From Streptomyces angustmyceticus (GTDB lineage: Bacteria; Actinomycetota; Actinomycetes; Streptomycetales; Streptomycetaceae): a stretch of DNA of 64,000 nt. The notes beneath the pieces were generated by a model. That model ran no database searches. It was given only the letters and a program-made list of their open reading frames with translations, and had not been told where the DNA came from. The position numbers and the translations under genes were made by a program. Positions 8,128 through 15,317 of the stretch are shown here, piece by piece. Numbering within the stretch: the first letter of the stretch is position 1; every line of letters starts with the position of its first letter. The stretch is from the NCBI RefSeq assembly GCF_019933235.1, contig NZ_CP082945.1, positions 3,534,001-3,598,000 of the forward strand. The letters are read 5' to 3'.

Positions 8128-8814
8128 GTGAGCGGGAGCGGATTGACCAGGAACAGGTTGACCAGGATCGGGTTGACCAGAGGCGGCGCGGCCACGGCGG
8201 GTGTGGCCGCCGTCGGCCTTTTGCTGGCCGGATGCAATCCGGGCGGCGAGGGCGTCCGCAGCGAGGGGTCGGCCGGCACCACCCGCGCGCCCCAGGGCGC
8301 GCTGCACACCACCCCCAGCCCGTCGGCGCCCGCCCGCTACAAGAAGGTCGACGCCGTCAAGCTGCTGAAGCACGCCCCGAAGGTCGGCCCGGACGTGAAG
8401 AGGTCGCTGGCCAAGCCGTGCGCCGCGGACGAGTACCCGGTCGAGGTGACGTATGCGTCGCTGACCGGCGCGAAGTCGCCCGACGTCATCGTCAACGTCA
8501 TGACCTGCGCGGATTCCGTCGGCATCGGCGCGTATGTGTTCCGCAGGCGCCCGGGTGCCCCGGACGGGTATGACACCGTGTACGTCAACGAACAGCCGTC
8601 GGTCTACGCCGGGGTGAACAAGGGCGACCTGGAGGTCTCCAAGCAGACCTACGCCGCGGGCGACAAGGTGTGCTGCCCCTCCGGCGAGGACGTGGTGACC
8701 TACCACTGGGCGGACGGCCGCTTCAGCCAGCGCGGGCGCCCGTACCACACCGACTACAGCAAGACCACCGCCGGCGGCGCCACGCCGGACGACGACACGG
8801 GAACGGAGGGCTGA
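8128..8814 (+). CDS. cseA: Lipoprotein CseA, modulator of the SigE envelope-stress system
   Basis: A 228-residue lipoprotein. A basic n-region is followed by a hydrophobic stretch and the lipobox LLAGC, with the modified Cys at residue 36. The mature part has a disordered start, then a globular domain with YKKVDAVKLLKHAPKVGPDVKRSL and paired cysteines (KPCAADEYP, VMTCADS, KVCCPSGEDV). Family members are extracytoplasmic and act as negative modulators of sigE expression, probably by affecting CseC signalling. The GTG start at 8128 is 183 nt after sigE; the n-region is encoded by a 15-bp tandem repeat, so the true start could vary by a few codons. cseB begins 9 nt after its stop, so they are co-transcribed. 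Confidence 0.88.
   Translation: MSGSGLTRNRLTRIGLTRGGAATAGVAAVGLLLAGCNPGGEGVRSEGSAGTTRAPQGALHTTPSPSAPARYKKVDAVKLLKHAPKVGPDVKRSLAKPCAADEYPVEVTYASLTGAKSPDVIVNVMTCADSVGIGAYVFRRRPGAPDGYDTVYVNEQPSVYAGVNKGDLEVSKQTYAAGDKVCCPSGEDVVTYHWADGRFSQRGRPYHTDYSKTTAGGATPDDDTGTEG
8141..8185 (+). repeat. 15-bp tandem repeat in the cseA signal peptide
   Basis: Three units with the core GGTTGACCAGGA (8141-8155, 8156-8170, 8171-8185) encode LTR-x-x repeats. They lengthen the basic n-region of the lipoprotein signal. Confidence 0.8.
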
Positions 8815-8823
8815 GACCACCGC

Positions 8824-9534
8824 ATGGCCGAGACCCATGTCCTCTTCGTCGAGGACGACGACGTCATCCGCGAGGCCACCCAGCTCGCACTGGAACGCGA
8901 CGGCTTCACGGTCACCGCGATGCCGGACGGGCTCGCGGGCCTGGAGGCGTTCCGTGCCGACCGACCCGATATCGCGCTGCTCGATGTGATGGTGCCGGGG
9001 CTCGACGGCGTCAGCCTGTGCCGGCGCATCCGCGACGAGTCGACCGTCCCCGTGATCATGCTGTCGGCGCGCGCCGATTCGATCGACGTGGTGCTCGGCC
9101 TGGAGGCCGGCGCGGACGACTATGTGACCAAGCCGTTCGACGGCGCGGTGCTGGTCGCCCGGATCCGCGCGGTGCTGCGCCGCTTCGGCCACGCCAGCGG
9201 TCCGGACCGGGCCGGCGGCGCGTCCGCGGACCCGGCCGACATCCCCGAGCCGGTGCTGCGCTTCGGCGACCTGGAGGTCGACACCGAGGGCATGGAGGTC
9301 CGCAAGGGCGGTGCGAACGTCGCCCTGACGCCGACCGAGATGCGGCTGCTGCTGGAGTTCTCCAACGCACCGGGTACGGTCCTCTCGCGCGACCGGCTGC
9401 TGGAGCGGGTCTGGGACTACGGCTGGGGCGGCGACACCCGGGTGGTGGACGTCCATGTCCAGCGGTTGCGCGGCAAGATCGGCCAGGACCGGATCGAGAC
9501 GGTCCGCGGCTTCGGATACAAGCTGAGAGGCTGA
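8824..9534 (+). CDS. cseB: OmpR-family response regulator CseB
   Basis: A 236-residue two-component regulator. The receiver domain (residues 1-115) has the acidic pocket FVEDDD, the phosphoacceptor Asp in IALLDVMVPGLDG and the Lys in VTKPFDG. The PhoB-type winged helix (about 145-236) has LTPTEMRLLLEFSNAPGTVLSRDRLLERVWDYGW and ends in the canonical TVRGFGYKLRG. It is phosphorylated by CseC and activates the sigE promoter. It starts 9 nt after cseA and ends 8 nt before cseC, so the genes form one operon. The linker between domains (GHASGPDRAGGASADPADIPEP) is slightly long. Confidence 0.93.
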   Translation: MAETHVLFVEDDDVIREATQLALERDGFTVTAMPDGLAGLEAFRADRPDIALLDVMVPGLDGVSLCRRIRDESTVPVIMLSARADSIDVVLGLEAGADDYVTKPFDGAVLVARIRAVLRRFGHASGPDRAGGASADPADIPEPVLRFGDLEVDTEGMEVRKGGANVALTPTEMRLLLEFSNAPGTVLSRDRLLERVWDYGWGGDTRVVDVHVQRLRGKIGQDRIETVRGFGYKLRG

Positions 9535-9542
9535 CACGGCCG

Positions 9543-10847
9543 GTGGTCAGGCTGGCCCTGCGGACGGGGCTGAGATGGAAGCTCAGCGCCGCGATCGCGC
9601 TCGTCGGAGCGCTGGTCGCGATCGCGCTGAGCCTTGTCGTGCACAACGCCGCCCGGCACTCCATGCTCGACAACAGCCGCGACGTGCAGATCGAGCGGCT
9701 GAACTTCACCCAGAAGATCTTCATCTCCACCAACCGGCTGCAGTTCGGCGCCAAGATCGACGATCCGGCGCTGCCGGAGGCGCTGCGCGACGAGGTCGAG
9801 AAGAACAAGCGCGCCACCTACCTCCAGGACACCGGGCAGACCGCCCCCGAGGTGTGGGCCGCCTCCCCGCTCAGCAACGGCCGGGTGCTGTCCGTCCACG
9901 ACCGTTTCCCCGACCGCTTCGCCGTCCTCGACGACCTCGACAAGGCGCTGGTCATCGGCTCGACCGCGGTGGTGGTCGGCGGCTGCGCGCTGGGCGTGCT
10001 GGTCGGCGGACGGCTCTCCAGGCGGCTGCGCAAGGCGGCCGCGGCGGCCGGCAAGCTCGCGGACGGCGACACCGCCGTCCGCATCCGCGACGAGGTCGGC
10101 AGCGGGCGGGTGCGCGACGAGACCGACGACCTGGCCTTCGCCGTGGACGCCATGTCGGACGCCCTCCAGGAACGCATCGAGGCCGAGCGGCGGGTCACCG
10201 CCGACATCGCCCACGAGCTGCGCACCCCCGTCACCGGCCTGCTGACCGCCGCCGAACTGCTGCCGCCCGGCCGCCCCTCCGAACTCGTCCGCGACCGCGC
10301 GCAGGCGCTGCGCACCCTCGTCGAGGACGTCCTGGAAGTGGCCCGGCTCGACGGCCATGCGGAGCGCGCCGAGCTGCAGGACGTCGCGCTCGGCGAGTTC
10401 GTCACCCGGCGGGTGCGCGCCCTCGACCCGGACATCACCGTCGACGTCGTACGGGACGCCGAGGTCACCACCGACCCGCGCCGCCTGGAGCGGATCCTCG
10501 GCAACCTGATCGCCAACGCCGCCCGGCACGGCAGGCCGCCCATCGAAGTCACCGTCGAGGGCCGGGTGCTGCGGGTCCGCGACCACGGCACCGGCTTCCC
10601 CGAGGCGCTGCTGCGCGAGGGCCCCAGCCGGTTCCGCACCGGCAGCAGCGATCGTGCCGGGCGCGGGCACGGCCTCGGCCTGACCATCGCCGCGGGCCAG
10701 GCCCGCGTGCTCGGCGCCCGCCTCACGTTCCGCAACGCGGACGAACTCACCGACGGGTCGACGGGCGCGGTCTCCGTCCTCTGGCTGCCGGAGAATGCCC
10801 CGACGAGTACGGGGAGCTTTCCGGTTCTTCATCTGCCTGACCGGTAA
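9543..10847 (+). CDS. cseC: Sensor histidine kinase CseC
   Basis: A 434-residue membrane kinase. A first helix (KLSAAIALVGALVAIALSLVV, about 12-32) and a second (ALVIGSTAVVVGGCALGVLVGG, about 136-157) flank a periplasmic loop of about 100 residues that would sense envelope damage. A HAMP linker follows. The H box is TADIAHELRTPVTG, with the phosphorylated His near residue 225. The N box is ERILGNLIANAARHGRPP, and the G boxes are RDHGTGFPEALL and GRGHGLGLTIA. The GTG at 9543 is chosen because it is the first start after the cseB stop and directly precedes the first helix. It phosphorylates CseB. Intergenic repeat copies A and B follow. Confidence 0.92.
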   Translation: MVRLALRTGLRWKLSAAIALVGALVAIALSLVVHNAARHSMLDNSRDVQIERLNFTQKIFISTNRLQFGAKIDDPALPEALRDEVEKNKRATYLQDTGQTAPEVWAASPLSNGRVLSVHDRFPDRFAVLDDLDKALVIGSTAVVVGGCALGVLVGGRLSRRLRKAAAAAGKLADGDTAVRIRDEVGSGRVRDETDDLAFAVDAMSDALQERIEAERRVTADIAHELRTPVTGLLTAAELLPPGRPSELVRDRAQALRTLVEDVLEVARLDGHAERAELQDVALGEFVTRRVRALDPDITVDVVRDAEVTTDPRRLERILGNLIANAARHGRPPIEVTVEGRVLRVRDHGTGFPEALLREGPSRFRTGSSDRAGRGHGLGLTIAAGQARVLGARLTFRNADELTDGSTGAVSVLWLPENAPTSTGSFPVLHLPDR

Positions 10848-10872
10848 CGCGGTTGCGTTGCCCCACGTTTTT

Positions 10873-11006
10873 GGCTCTCCCGCCATGGGTCTTCTCGCCG
10901 TGATTCGCCCGCTGCGCGGTGCGCTCGCCGTTGCGCCTGGCGGCGGGCCGGTCCGCTGCGCAGGCCCGTCCCCTCCCGTTGAGGGGTGGGGAAAAGACCG
11001 GTGGGG
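10873..11006 (+). repeat. Dispersed intergenic element, copy A (hairpin-less)
   Basis: Shares with copies B, C and D the left block (GGCT-TCCCGCC, CCCGCTGCGCGGTGCGCTCG, GGCGGGCCGG, CCGCTGCG) and the right block (GGCCCGTCCCCTCCCGTTG, GGTGGGGAAAAG). The roughly 80-nt hairpin module between the blocks is missing: CTGCGCA joins directly to GGCCCGTC at 10963. It follows cseC in the sense direction. No coding potential. Confidence 0.8.
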
Positions 11007-11123
11007 TGCAAGTGGCTGGTCCGGTGCGCGTGGTGATCACACGTAAACGGGTCGCCCCGTAACGACAAAGTGGGGGCGGGCCATCACAACGGCCCGCCCC
11101 CACCCACATTCACTTGACTCACT

Positions 11124-11312
11124 CACGGGAGGGGACGGGCCGGAGGGGCGGGTGTGCGGGACGTAGAGCGAAGCAGTCCCACACACCCGCCCCGGAGGCC
11201 CGTCACCGCACCCACAGCCCCGCGCAGCGGACCCGGCCCGCCGCAGGCGCCACGGCGAGCGCACCGCGTAGCGGGCGACAATCGGCGAGCACCCCCCCCC
11301 GGAGGGAAAGCC
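11124..11312 (-). repeat. Dispersed intergenic element, copy B (full, inverted)
   Basis: A complete copy in reverse orientation, facing copy A, between the convergent cseC and the efflux gene. The nested hairpin occupies 11134-11204. It has an 8-bp outer stem (GACGGGCC with GGCCCGTC), 3-nt internal loops, an 18-bp inner stem and a 13-nt loop. On the element strand the inner stem has one G-U pair and no mismatch. The left block, with its run of nine C on the + strand, lies next to the efflux gene stop. Confidence 0.85.
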
Positions 11313-11326
11313 GAAGACGCCGAGAT

Positions 11327-12958
11327 TCAGACCGCTTCGGCGACCAGAACCCGATCCGCCGCCCCCTCTTCGCTCCCGGCGTTCGTCACCGGCCCGCCCC
11401 GTAGGGGAACCTCCTTGAGGAACCACGCCGCGGCGAAGCCGATGACGCTGATGGCGGCGCCCCAGAGGAAGACGTGATGCGTGCCGGAGGCCACCGCGTG
11501 CGCGTAGGCGTCCTTGATCATCGGGGGGAGCTGGGCGAGGCTCTTGGGGTCCATCTGGGCGCCGCCGCTGGTCATCTTCTCGCCGGCCGTGCCGATCCGT
11601 TCGGCCATCGTGGACTGCACCTGGTGGGTGAAGATCGCGCCGAAGATCGCGACGCCGAAGGAGCCGCCGATCGTGCGGAAGAGGGTGGCGGAGGACGAGC
11701 CGACGCCCATGTCCTTCATCTCGACGCTGTTCTGGGCGATCAGCATCGTGGTCTGCATCAGGAAGCCCATGCCGGCGCCGAGCACCGCCATGAAGACGCC
11801 GGAGGTGAAGCGGGTGGTGCCGGTGTCCATCAGGGACAGCAGGGCCAGGCCCGCGGTGATCAGTCCGCCGCCGACGACGACGAAGATCTTGTACTTGCCG
11901 GTCCGGGTGGTGACCCGGCCGGCGAAGAGCGAGACGGCCATCATGGCGAGCAGCATCGGCAGGAGCAGCAGGCCCGAGTTGGTGGCCGAGGCGCCCTGGA
12001 CGGTCTGCTGGAAGAGCGGCAGGAACGTCATCGACCCGAACATCACGAAGCCGACCAGGAAGCCGATGAGGGTGACGAGGGAGAAGTTGCCGTTGCGGAA
12101 GATGTGCAGCGGCAGCACCGGCTCGCTGACCTTGCGCTCGACGATCACGAAGAGGGCGAGGGCGACCACGCCGAGGATGCCGAGGCCGATGATCTGGCCG
12201 GAGAGCCAGGCGTACTCGGTGCCGCCCCAGGTGGTGATGAGCACCAGCGAGGTGATGCCGAGGGTGAGCAGCGCGGCGCCGGCGTAGTCGATGCGGGTCT
12301 GTGCGCGCTTCTTCGGCAGGTGCAGCACGGCGGTCACCATGACCAGGGCGATCGCGCCGAGCGGCAGGTTGATGTAGAAGCTCCAGCGCCAGCCGAGGTG
12401 GTCGGTGATGGTGCCGCCGACGAGCGGTCCGCCGATCATGGCGACGGCCATGACGCCGGCCATCATGCCCTGGTACTTGCCGCGTTCCCGCGGCGGGATC
12501 AGGTCACCGATGATCGCCATGACGCCGACCATCAGTCCGCCGGCGCCCAGGCCCTGGACGGCGCGGAAGCCGATCAGCTGCCCCATGTCCTGTGCCATGC
12601 CGGACAGCGCGGAGCCGATCAGGAAGAGCACGATGGACGACAGGAAGACGCCCTTGCGTCCGTACATGTCGCCGAGCTTGCCCCAGATCGGCGTGGAGGC
12701 GGCGGTGGCCAGGGTGTAGGCGGTGACGACCCAGGACAGGTGGTCCATCCCGCCCAGTTCGCCGACGATCGTGGGCATCGCGGTGCCGACGATCATGTTG
12801 TCCAGCATCGCGAGCAGCATCGCGATCATCAGTGCGAAGAGCACCACGCGGACGCCGGCCGGCTTTTTGGCCGTGCCCGGGTCCGGTGCGGTGTCCGGTC
12901 CTGCGGTGGTCGTCATCTGCTTGTCCCCCGTCGGGGTCGCGGGTCGCGACTTCCCCAT
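11327..12958 (-). CDS. MFS multidrug efflux transporter, DHA2 (EmrB/QacA) family
   Basis: A 543-residue proton-driven exporter with the 14-helix pattern of DHA2 drug:H+ antiporters. Motif A is WGKLGDMYGRKGVFLSSI, motif C is near GVMAVAMIGGPLVGGTI, and the D1-type motif LAMLDNMIVGTAMPTI is in helix 1. Residues 1-35 are a cytoplasmic Pro/Thr-rich tail. The ATG at 12958 is preferred over the adjacent GTG because GGAG lies at a better distance. It diverges from a TetR regulator across a 140-bp region with a large inverted repeat, the usual arrangement for a substrate-induced pump. The substrate is unknown. Confidence 0.9.
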   Translation of the reverse strand: MGKSRPATPTGDKQMTTTAGPDTAPDPGTAKKPAGVRVVLFALMIAMLLAMLDNMIVGTAMPTIVGELGGMDHLSWVVTAYTLATAASTPIWGKLGDMYGRKGVFLSSIVLFLIGSALSGMAQDMGQLIGFRAVQGLGAGGLMVGVMAIIGDLIPPRERGKYQGMMAGVMAVAMIGGPLVGGTITDHLGWRWSFYINLPLGAIALVMVTAVLHLPKKRAQTRIDYAGAALLTLGITSLVLITTWGGTEYAWLSGQIIGLGILGVVALALFVIVERKVSEPVLPLHIFRNGNFSLVTLIGFLVGFVMFGSMTFLPLFQQTVQGASATNSGLLLLPMLLAMMAVSLFAGRVTTRTGKYKIFVVVGGGLITAGLALLSLMDTGTTRFTSGVFMAVLGAGMGFLMQTTMLIAQNSVEMKDMGVGSSSATLFRTIGGSFGVAIFGAIFTHQVQSTMAERIGTAGEKMTSGGAQMDPKSLAQLPPMIKDAYAHAVASGTHHVFLWGAAISVIGFAAAWFLKEVPLRGGPVTNAGSEEGAADRVLVAEAV

Positions 12959-12969
12959 CACTCACTCCT

Positions 12970-13041
12970 ACTTACTTGCCGCCCGGCTAGTTCAGTACAG
13001 TACGGAAGGTAAGCGGACAACTAGCCGGGCGTCAAGTAAGT
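12970..13041. promoter_or_regulatory. Large inverted-repeat operator between efflux pump and TetR gene
   Basis: Two 23-nt arms, 12970-12992 and 13019-13041, are inverted copies differing at one position. Each begins or ends with ACTTACTTG / CAAGTAAGT and contains CGCCCGGCTAGTT / AACTAGCCGGGCG. The 26-nt centre contains the small palindrome GTACAGTAC. The arms lie close to both start codons and are the obvious binding sites for the TetR protein, controlling both genes. Confidence 0.75.
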
Positions 13042-13101
13042 TTCTCGGGTGCCCGGCCGGGCAGCCCTCCGACCAGGACCGACAACGCAGGAGAGAGCAC
13101 C

Positions 13102-13713
13102 ATGAGCACACAGGCGCGCAAGGGAAACACCCGCCAGCGCATCCAGGACGTCGCTCTGGAGCTGTTCTCCGAGCAGGGCTACGACAAGACGTCGCTGCGT
13201 GAGATCGCGGAGCGGCTGGAGGTCACCAAGGCGGCGCTCTACTACCACTTCAAGACCAAGGAAGACATCGTCATCAGCCTGTTCCAGGACCTGAGCAGGC
13301 CCATCGACGAGCTGATCGCCTGGGCCGAGGAGCAGCCGCGCACCCTGGAGACCAAGCAGGAGCTGATCCGCCGCTACAGCGAGTCGCTGCGCTCGGCCGA
13401 GCCCCTCTTCCGGTTCATGCAGGAGAACCAGGCGGAGGTGCGCAATCTGAGCATCGGCGAGACCTTCAAATCGCGGATGCTGGCGCTCTTCGGGCTCCTC
13501 AAGGAGCCCGACGCGGAGCTGACGGATCAGGTGCGCTGCATCACGGCGCTGTTCTCCATGCATGCGGGCATGTTCGTGATGCAGGGAGTGAGCGGCGACC
13601 CCGAGGAGAAGCGCAAGGCCGTCCTCGAGGTCGCCACAGAACTGGTCACGGCGGCGAACCCGCCGAACCGCCGGCCAGCCCGGCCGGACTCAGCTCAGAC
13701 GGCGTCGCCGTGA
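13102..13713 (+). CDS. TetR-family transcriptional repressor of the adjacent efflux gene
   Basis: A 203-residue regulator. Residues 8-55 form the TetR helix-turn-helix (TRQRIQDVALELFSEQGYDKTSLREIAERLEVTKAALYYHFKTKEDI), with the invariant YYHFKTK. The rest is the helical ligand-binding domain. GGAGAGAG lies upstream of the ATG. By position it should repress the divergent efflux gene and itself through the paired inverted repeats, released by the pump substrate. Its last 19 nt overlap the end of the convergent M23 gene. Confidence 0.9.
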   Translation: MSTQARKGNTRQRIQDVALELFSEQGYDKTSLREIAERLEVTKAALYYHFKTKEDIVISLFQDLSRPIDELIAWAEEQPRTLETKQELIRRYSESLRSAEPLFRFMQENQAEVRNLSIGETFKSRMLALFGLLKEPDAELTDQVRCITALFSMHAGMFVMQGVSGDPEEKRKAVLEVATELVTAANPPNRRPARPDSAQTASP

Positions 13714-14366
13714 GCCCGCAGGAATCCGGTCGGCTCGATGCCCGACCCGTAGTCGGGGCCGGTGCGGACCTCGAAGTGCAGGTGGGGACCGGTGGAGTTA
13801 CCCGTGCTGCCGGACAGGCCGATCTGCTGGCCGGCGCCGACCTGCTGGCCGACCTGGACCTGTATCTGTGACAGGTGCGCGTACTGGGTGTACGTGCCGT
13901 TGTCGTGCTGGATCACGATGGCGTTGCCGTAGGCCGGGCCGTCACCGCCACCCCAGGGGCCGGCCTTGACGACGGTGCCCTTGTGGACGGCCTTGACGGG
14001 GGTACCGGTCGGCACGACGAAGTCCTGGCCACTGTGCTTGTGCGACCAGTGGCTGCCGGCGATGCCGAAGGGCTCGCCCAGCGTGTAGTTGCTGACCGGC
14101 TTGACCCAGGCGTCGGGCTTCACGGCCGCTTCCTTCTTGGCCTTGACGGCGGCGGCCTTCGCGGCGGCCGCGGACTTCACCTGCGCGTCGGCCTGCGCGG
14201 TCACGGCGGAACCGACACCCGAGGTGAGGTTCTGCAGGCCCGTGTCGGCGGCGCCGGCAATACCGGCACCCAGGGCGGCGGCAACACCGGCACCGGCGGC
14301 GACGACGGCCACGCGATTGCGCAGGGCGGTCTTCTTGGCATTACGGAGAGCGGTGAACTTCGACAT
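13695..14366 (-). CDS. Secreted M23-family peptidoglycan endopeptidase (LytM domain)
   Basis: A 223-residue secreted protein. The N-terminus MSKFTALRNAKKTALRNRVAVVAAGAGVAAALGAGIAGAAD is a Sec signal with likely cleavage after GAGIAGA. An Ala/Lys helical segment (about 60-90) follows. The zinc peptidase domain has HSGQDF (H and D ligands), the hydrophobic strand AIVIQHDNG, YAHLSQIQVQVGQQV and the HLHF motif in GPHLHFEVR. The ATG at 14366 is chosen over a longer frame because GGAGG lies 10 nt upstream and the signal peptide begins there. It would cleave peptidoglycan cross-bridges during growth. The long 5' region suggests leader control, but I could not identify a riboswitch. Confidence 0.9.
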   Translation of the reverse strand: MSKFTALRNAKKTALRNRVAVVAAGAGVAAALGAGIAGAADTGLQNLTSGVGSAVTAQADAQVKSAAAAKAAAVKAKKEAAVKPDAWVKPVSNYTLGEPFGIAGSHWSHKHSGQDFVVPTGTPVKAVHKGTVVKAGPWGGGDGPAYGNAIVIQHDNGTYTQYAHLSQIQVQVGQQVGAGQQIGLSGSTGNSTGPHLHFEVRTGPDYGSGIEPTGFLRAHGDAV

Positions 14367-14851
14367 GCGGGTTTTCCTCCAGTGAATTGCTGACTTCCCG
14401 GCTGCGGTCCGGGATTGCCATTCCTTGGTAACCCGCCTTTGCCGCCCCGCCAAGGGGCCTTTCTACTAACCAGGTCCGTACCAAGAGGGGGGTGAACGGG
14501 GCCCTTGCGTGCCCTCCGGAGCACCGTACGAAACACTCAAAATCGGACATCTCGCACCCGCTCGCGAGTCTCCTCCAGGGCACTTGAACAGGCATTTTCG
14601 CCATATGTCGCATGGGCGGCGCCCCTCTCGCCCCGGCCGACCCCCGCGCCCCCCACTCCTCGGCGCCGCGACCCCCGCACTCCCGCCGCCGACTCCCCCT
14701 AATGTTTTTAGTAGGCCCCAAATCGGCTGTGCGCCATGTCACCGATAAACAAGATCCAATGCCTTTTCGCGCCCCATTCGGGCGCCCGATCCGGGTCTTG
14801 GGTGTCTGTGACGCGGACAACTCCCGACCTCGCGGAGTCACCTCCGCGGCG

Positions 14852-14966
14852 CTTTGCGGCCCGGGTTATCCGCGCTTTGTGACCCGGGTTACCCGGCATT
14901 TGTGACGTGGGTTACTCGGGCTTTGCGTTCCGGGTTGCCGAGGCTTTGCGGCCTGGCTTACCCGGG
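14852..14966. repeat. Five imperfect tandem copies of a 23-bp unit
   Basis: Units start at 14852, 14875, 14898, 14921 and 14944, all exactly 23 bp, with the shared pattern CTTTGNGNCCCGGGTTACCC plus three more bases. Within each unit CCGGGTTACCCGG tends towards a small inverted repeat. They lie 352-466 bp upstream of the NACHT start codon. Confidence 0.88.
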
Positions 14967-15060
14967 ATTACTAAATGTCCGAATTGAGGGTGGATGGGGG
15001 GTCGGTTTCCGTGACCGCCACCACAGCGCCCGGTACCGCCACACCGCCCGGCACCGCCAC

Positions 15061-15100
15061 AGGCCGCCACAGGCCACCACAGGCCACCACAGGCCACCAG
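15061..15100. repeat. 10-bp tandem repeat upstream of the NACHT gene
   Basis: Four copies of AGGCCACCAC (first with a G, last ending in G) lie head to tail. Related CCGCCAC motifs precede them. Confidence 0.8.
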
Positions 15101-15317
15101 GTCACAGGCTCGCCGCCGTCCCCGGTCGTACCGCCGCCGGGCCACAAGCACGCCGCCGCACCCCGATCGCACCGCCACCGCCACTGCCCCGCCCCTGCCC
15201 CTGTCCCCCTCCCCGCCCGCGATCTGGCCGATCCCCGCCCGCTGACCCGACCGCCGCCGTGCCTGCCCCTCTAGCCTGGCCGACGGCAGCACCGGCCAGG
15301 GGGAGGGCGACCGCACG

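Larger units (their letters stand above)
14367..15317. other. Repeat-rich intergenic region before the NACHT gene
   Basis: This 951-bp stretch contains the M23 leader (about 14367-14520), a quieter AT-richer patch near 14700-14770, a 23-bp tandem repeat (14852-14966), a 10-bp tandem repeat (15061-15100) and the NACHT promoter region. The short open frames in it are low-complexity and lack ribosome sites. No RNA gene was recognised. Confidence 0.65.

Noticed and set aside
14367..14520. Possible c-di-AMP (ydaO-type) riboswitch upstream of the M23 peptidase gene
   Set aside because: Such riboswitches precede some Streptomyces cell-wall hydrolase genes, and CCGGGAAGTCAGC on the minus strand recalls part of the motif, but the other conserved blocks and pairings were not found.
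14975..15274. 99-residue Pro/Thr/His-rich frame before the NACHT gene
   Set aside because: It is the translation of 10-bp and other simple repeats, with no ribosome site and no codon bias.
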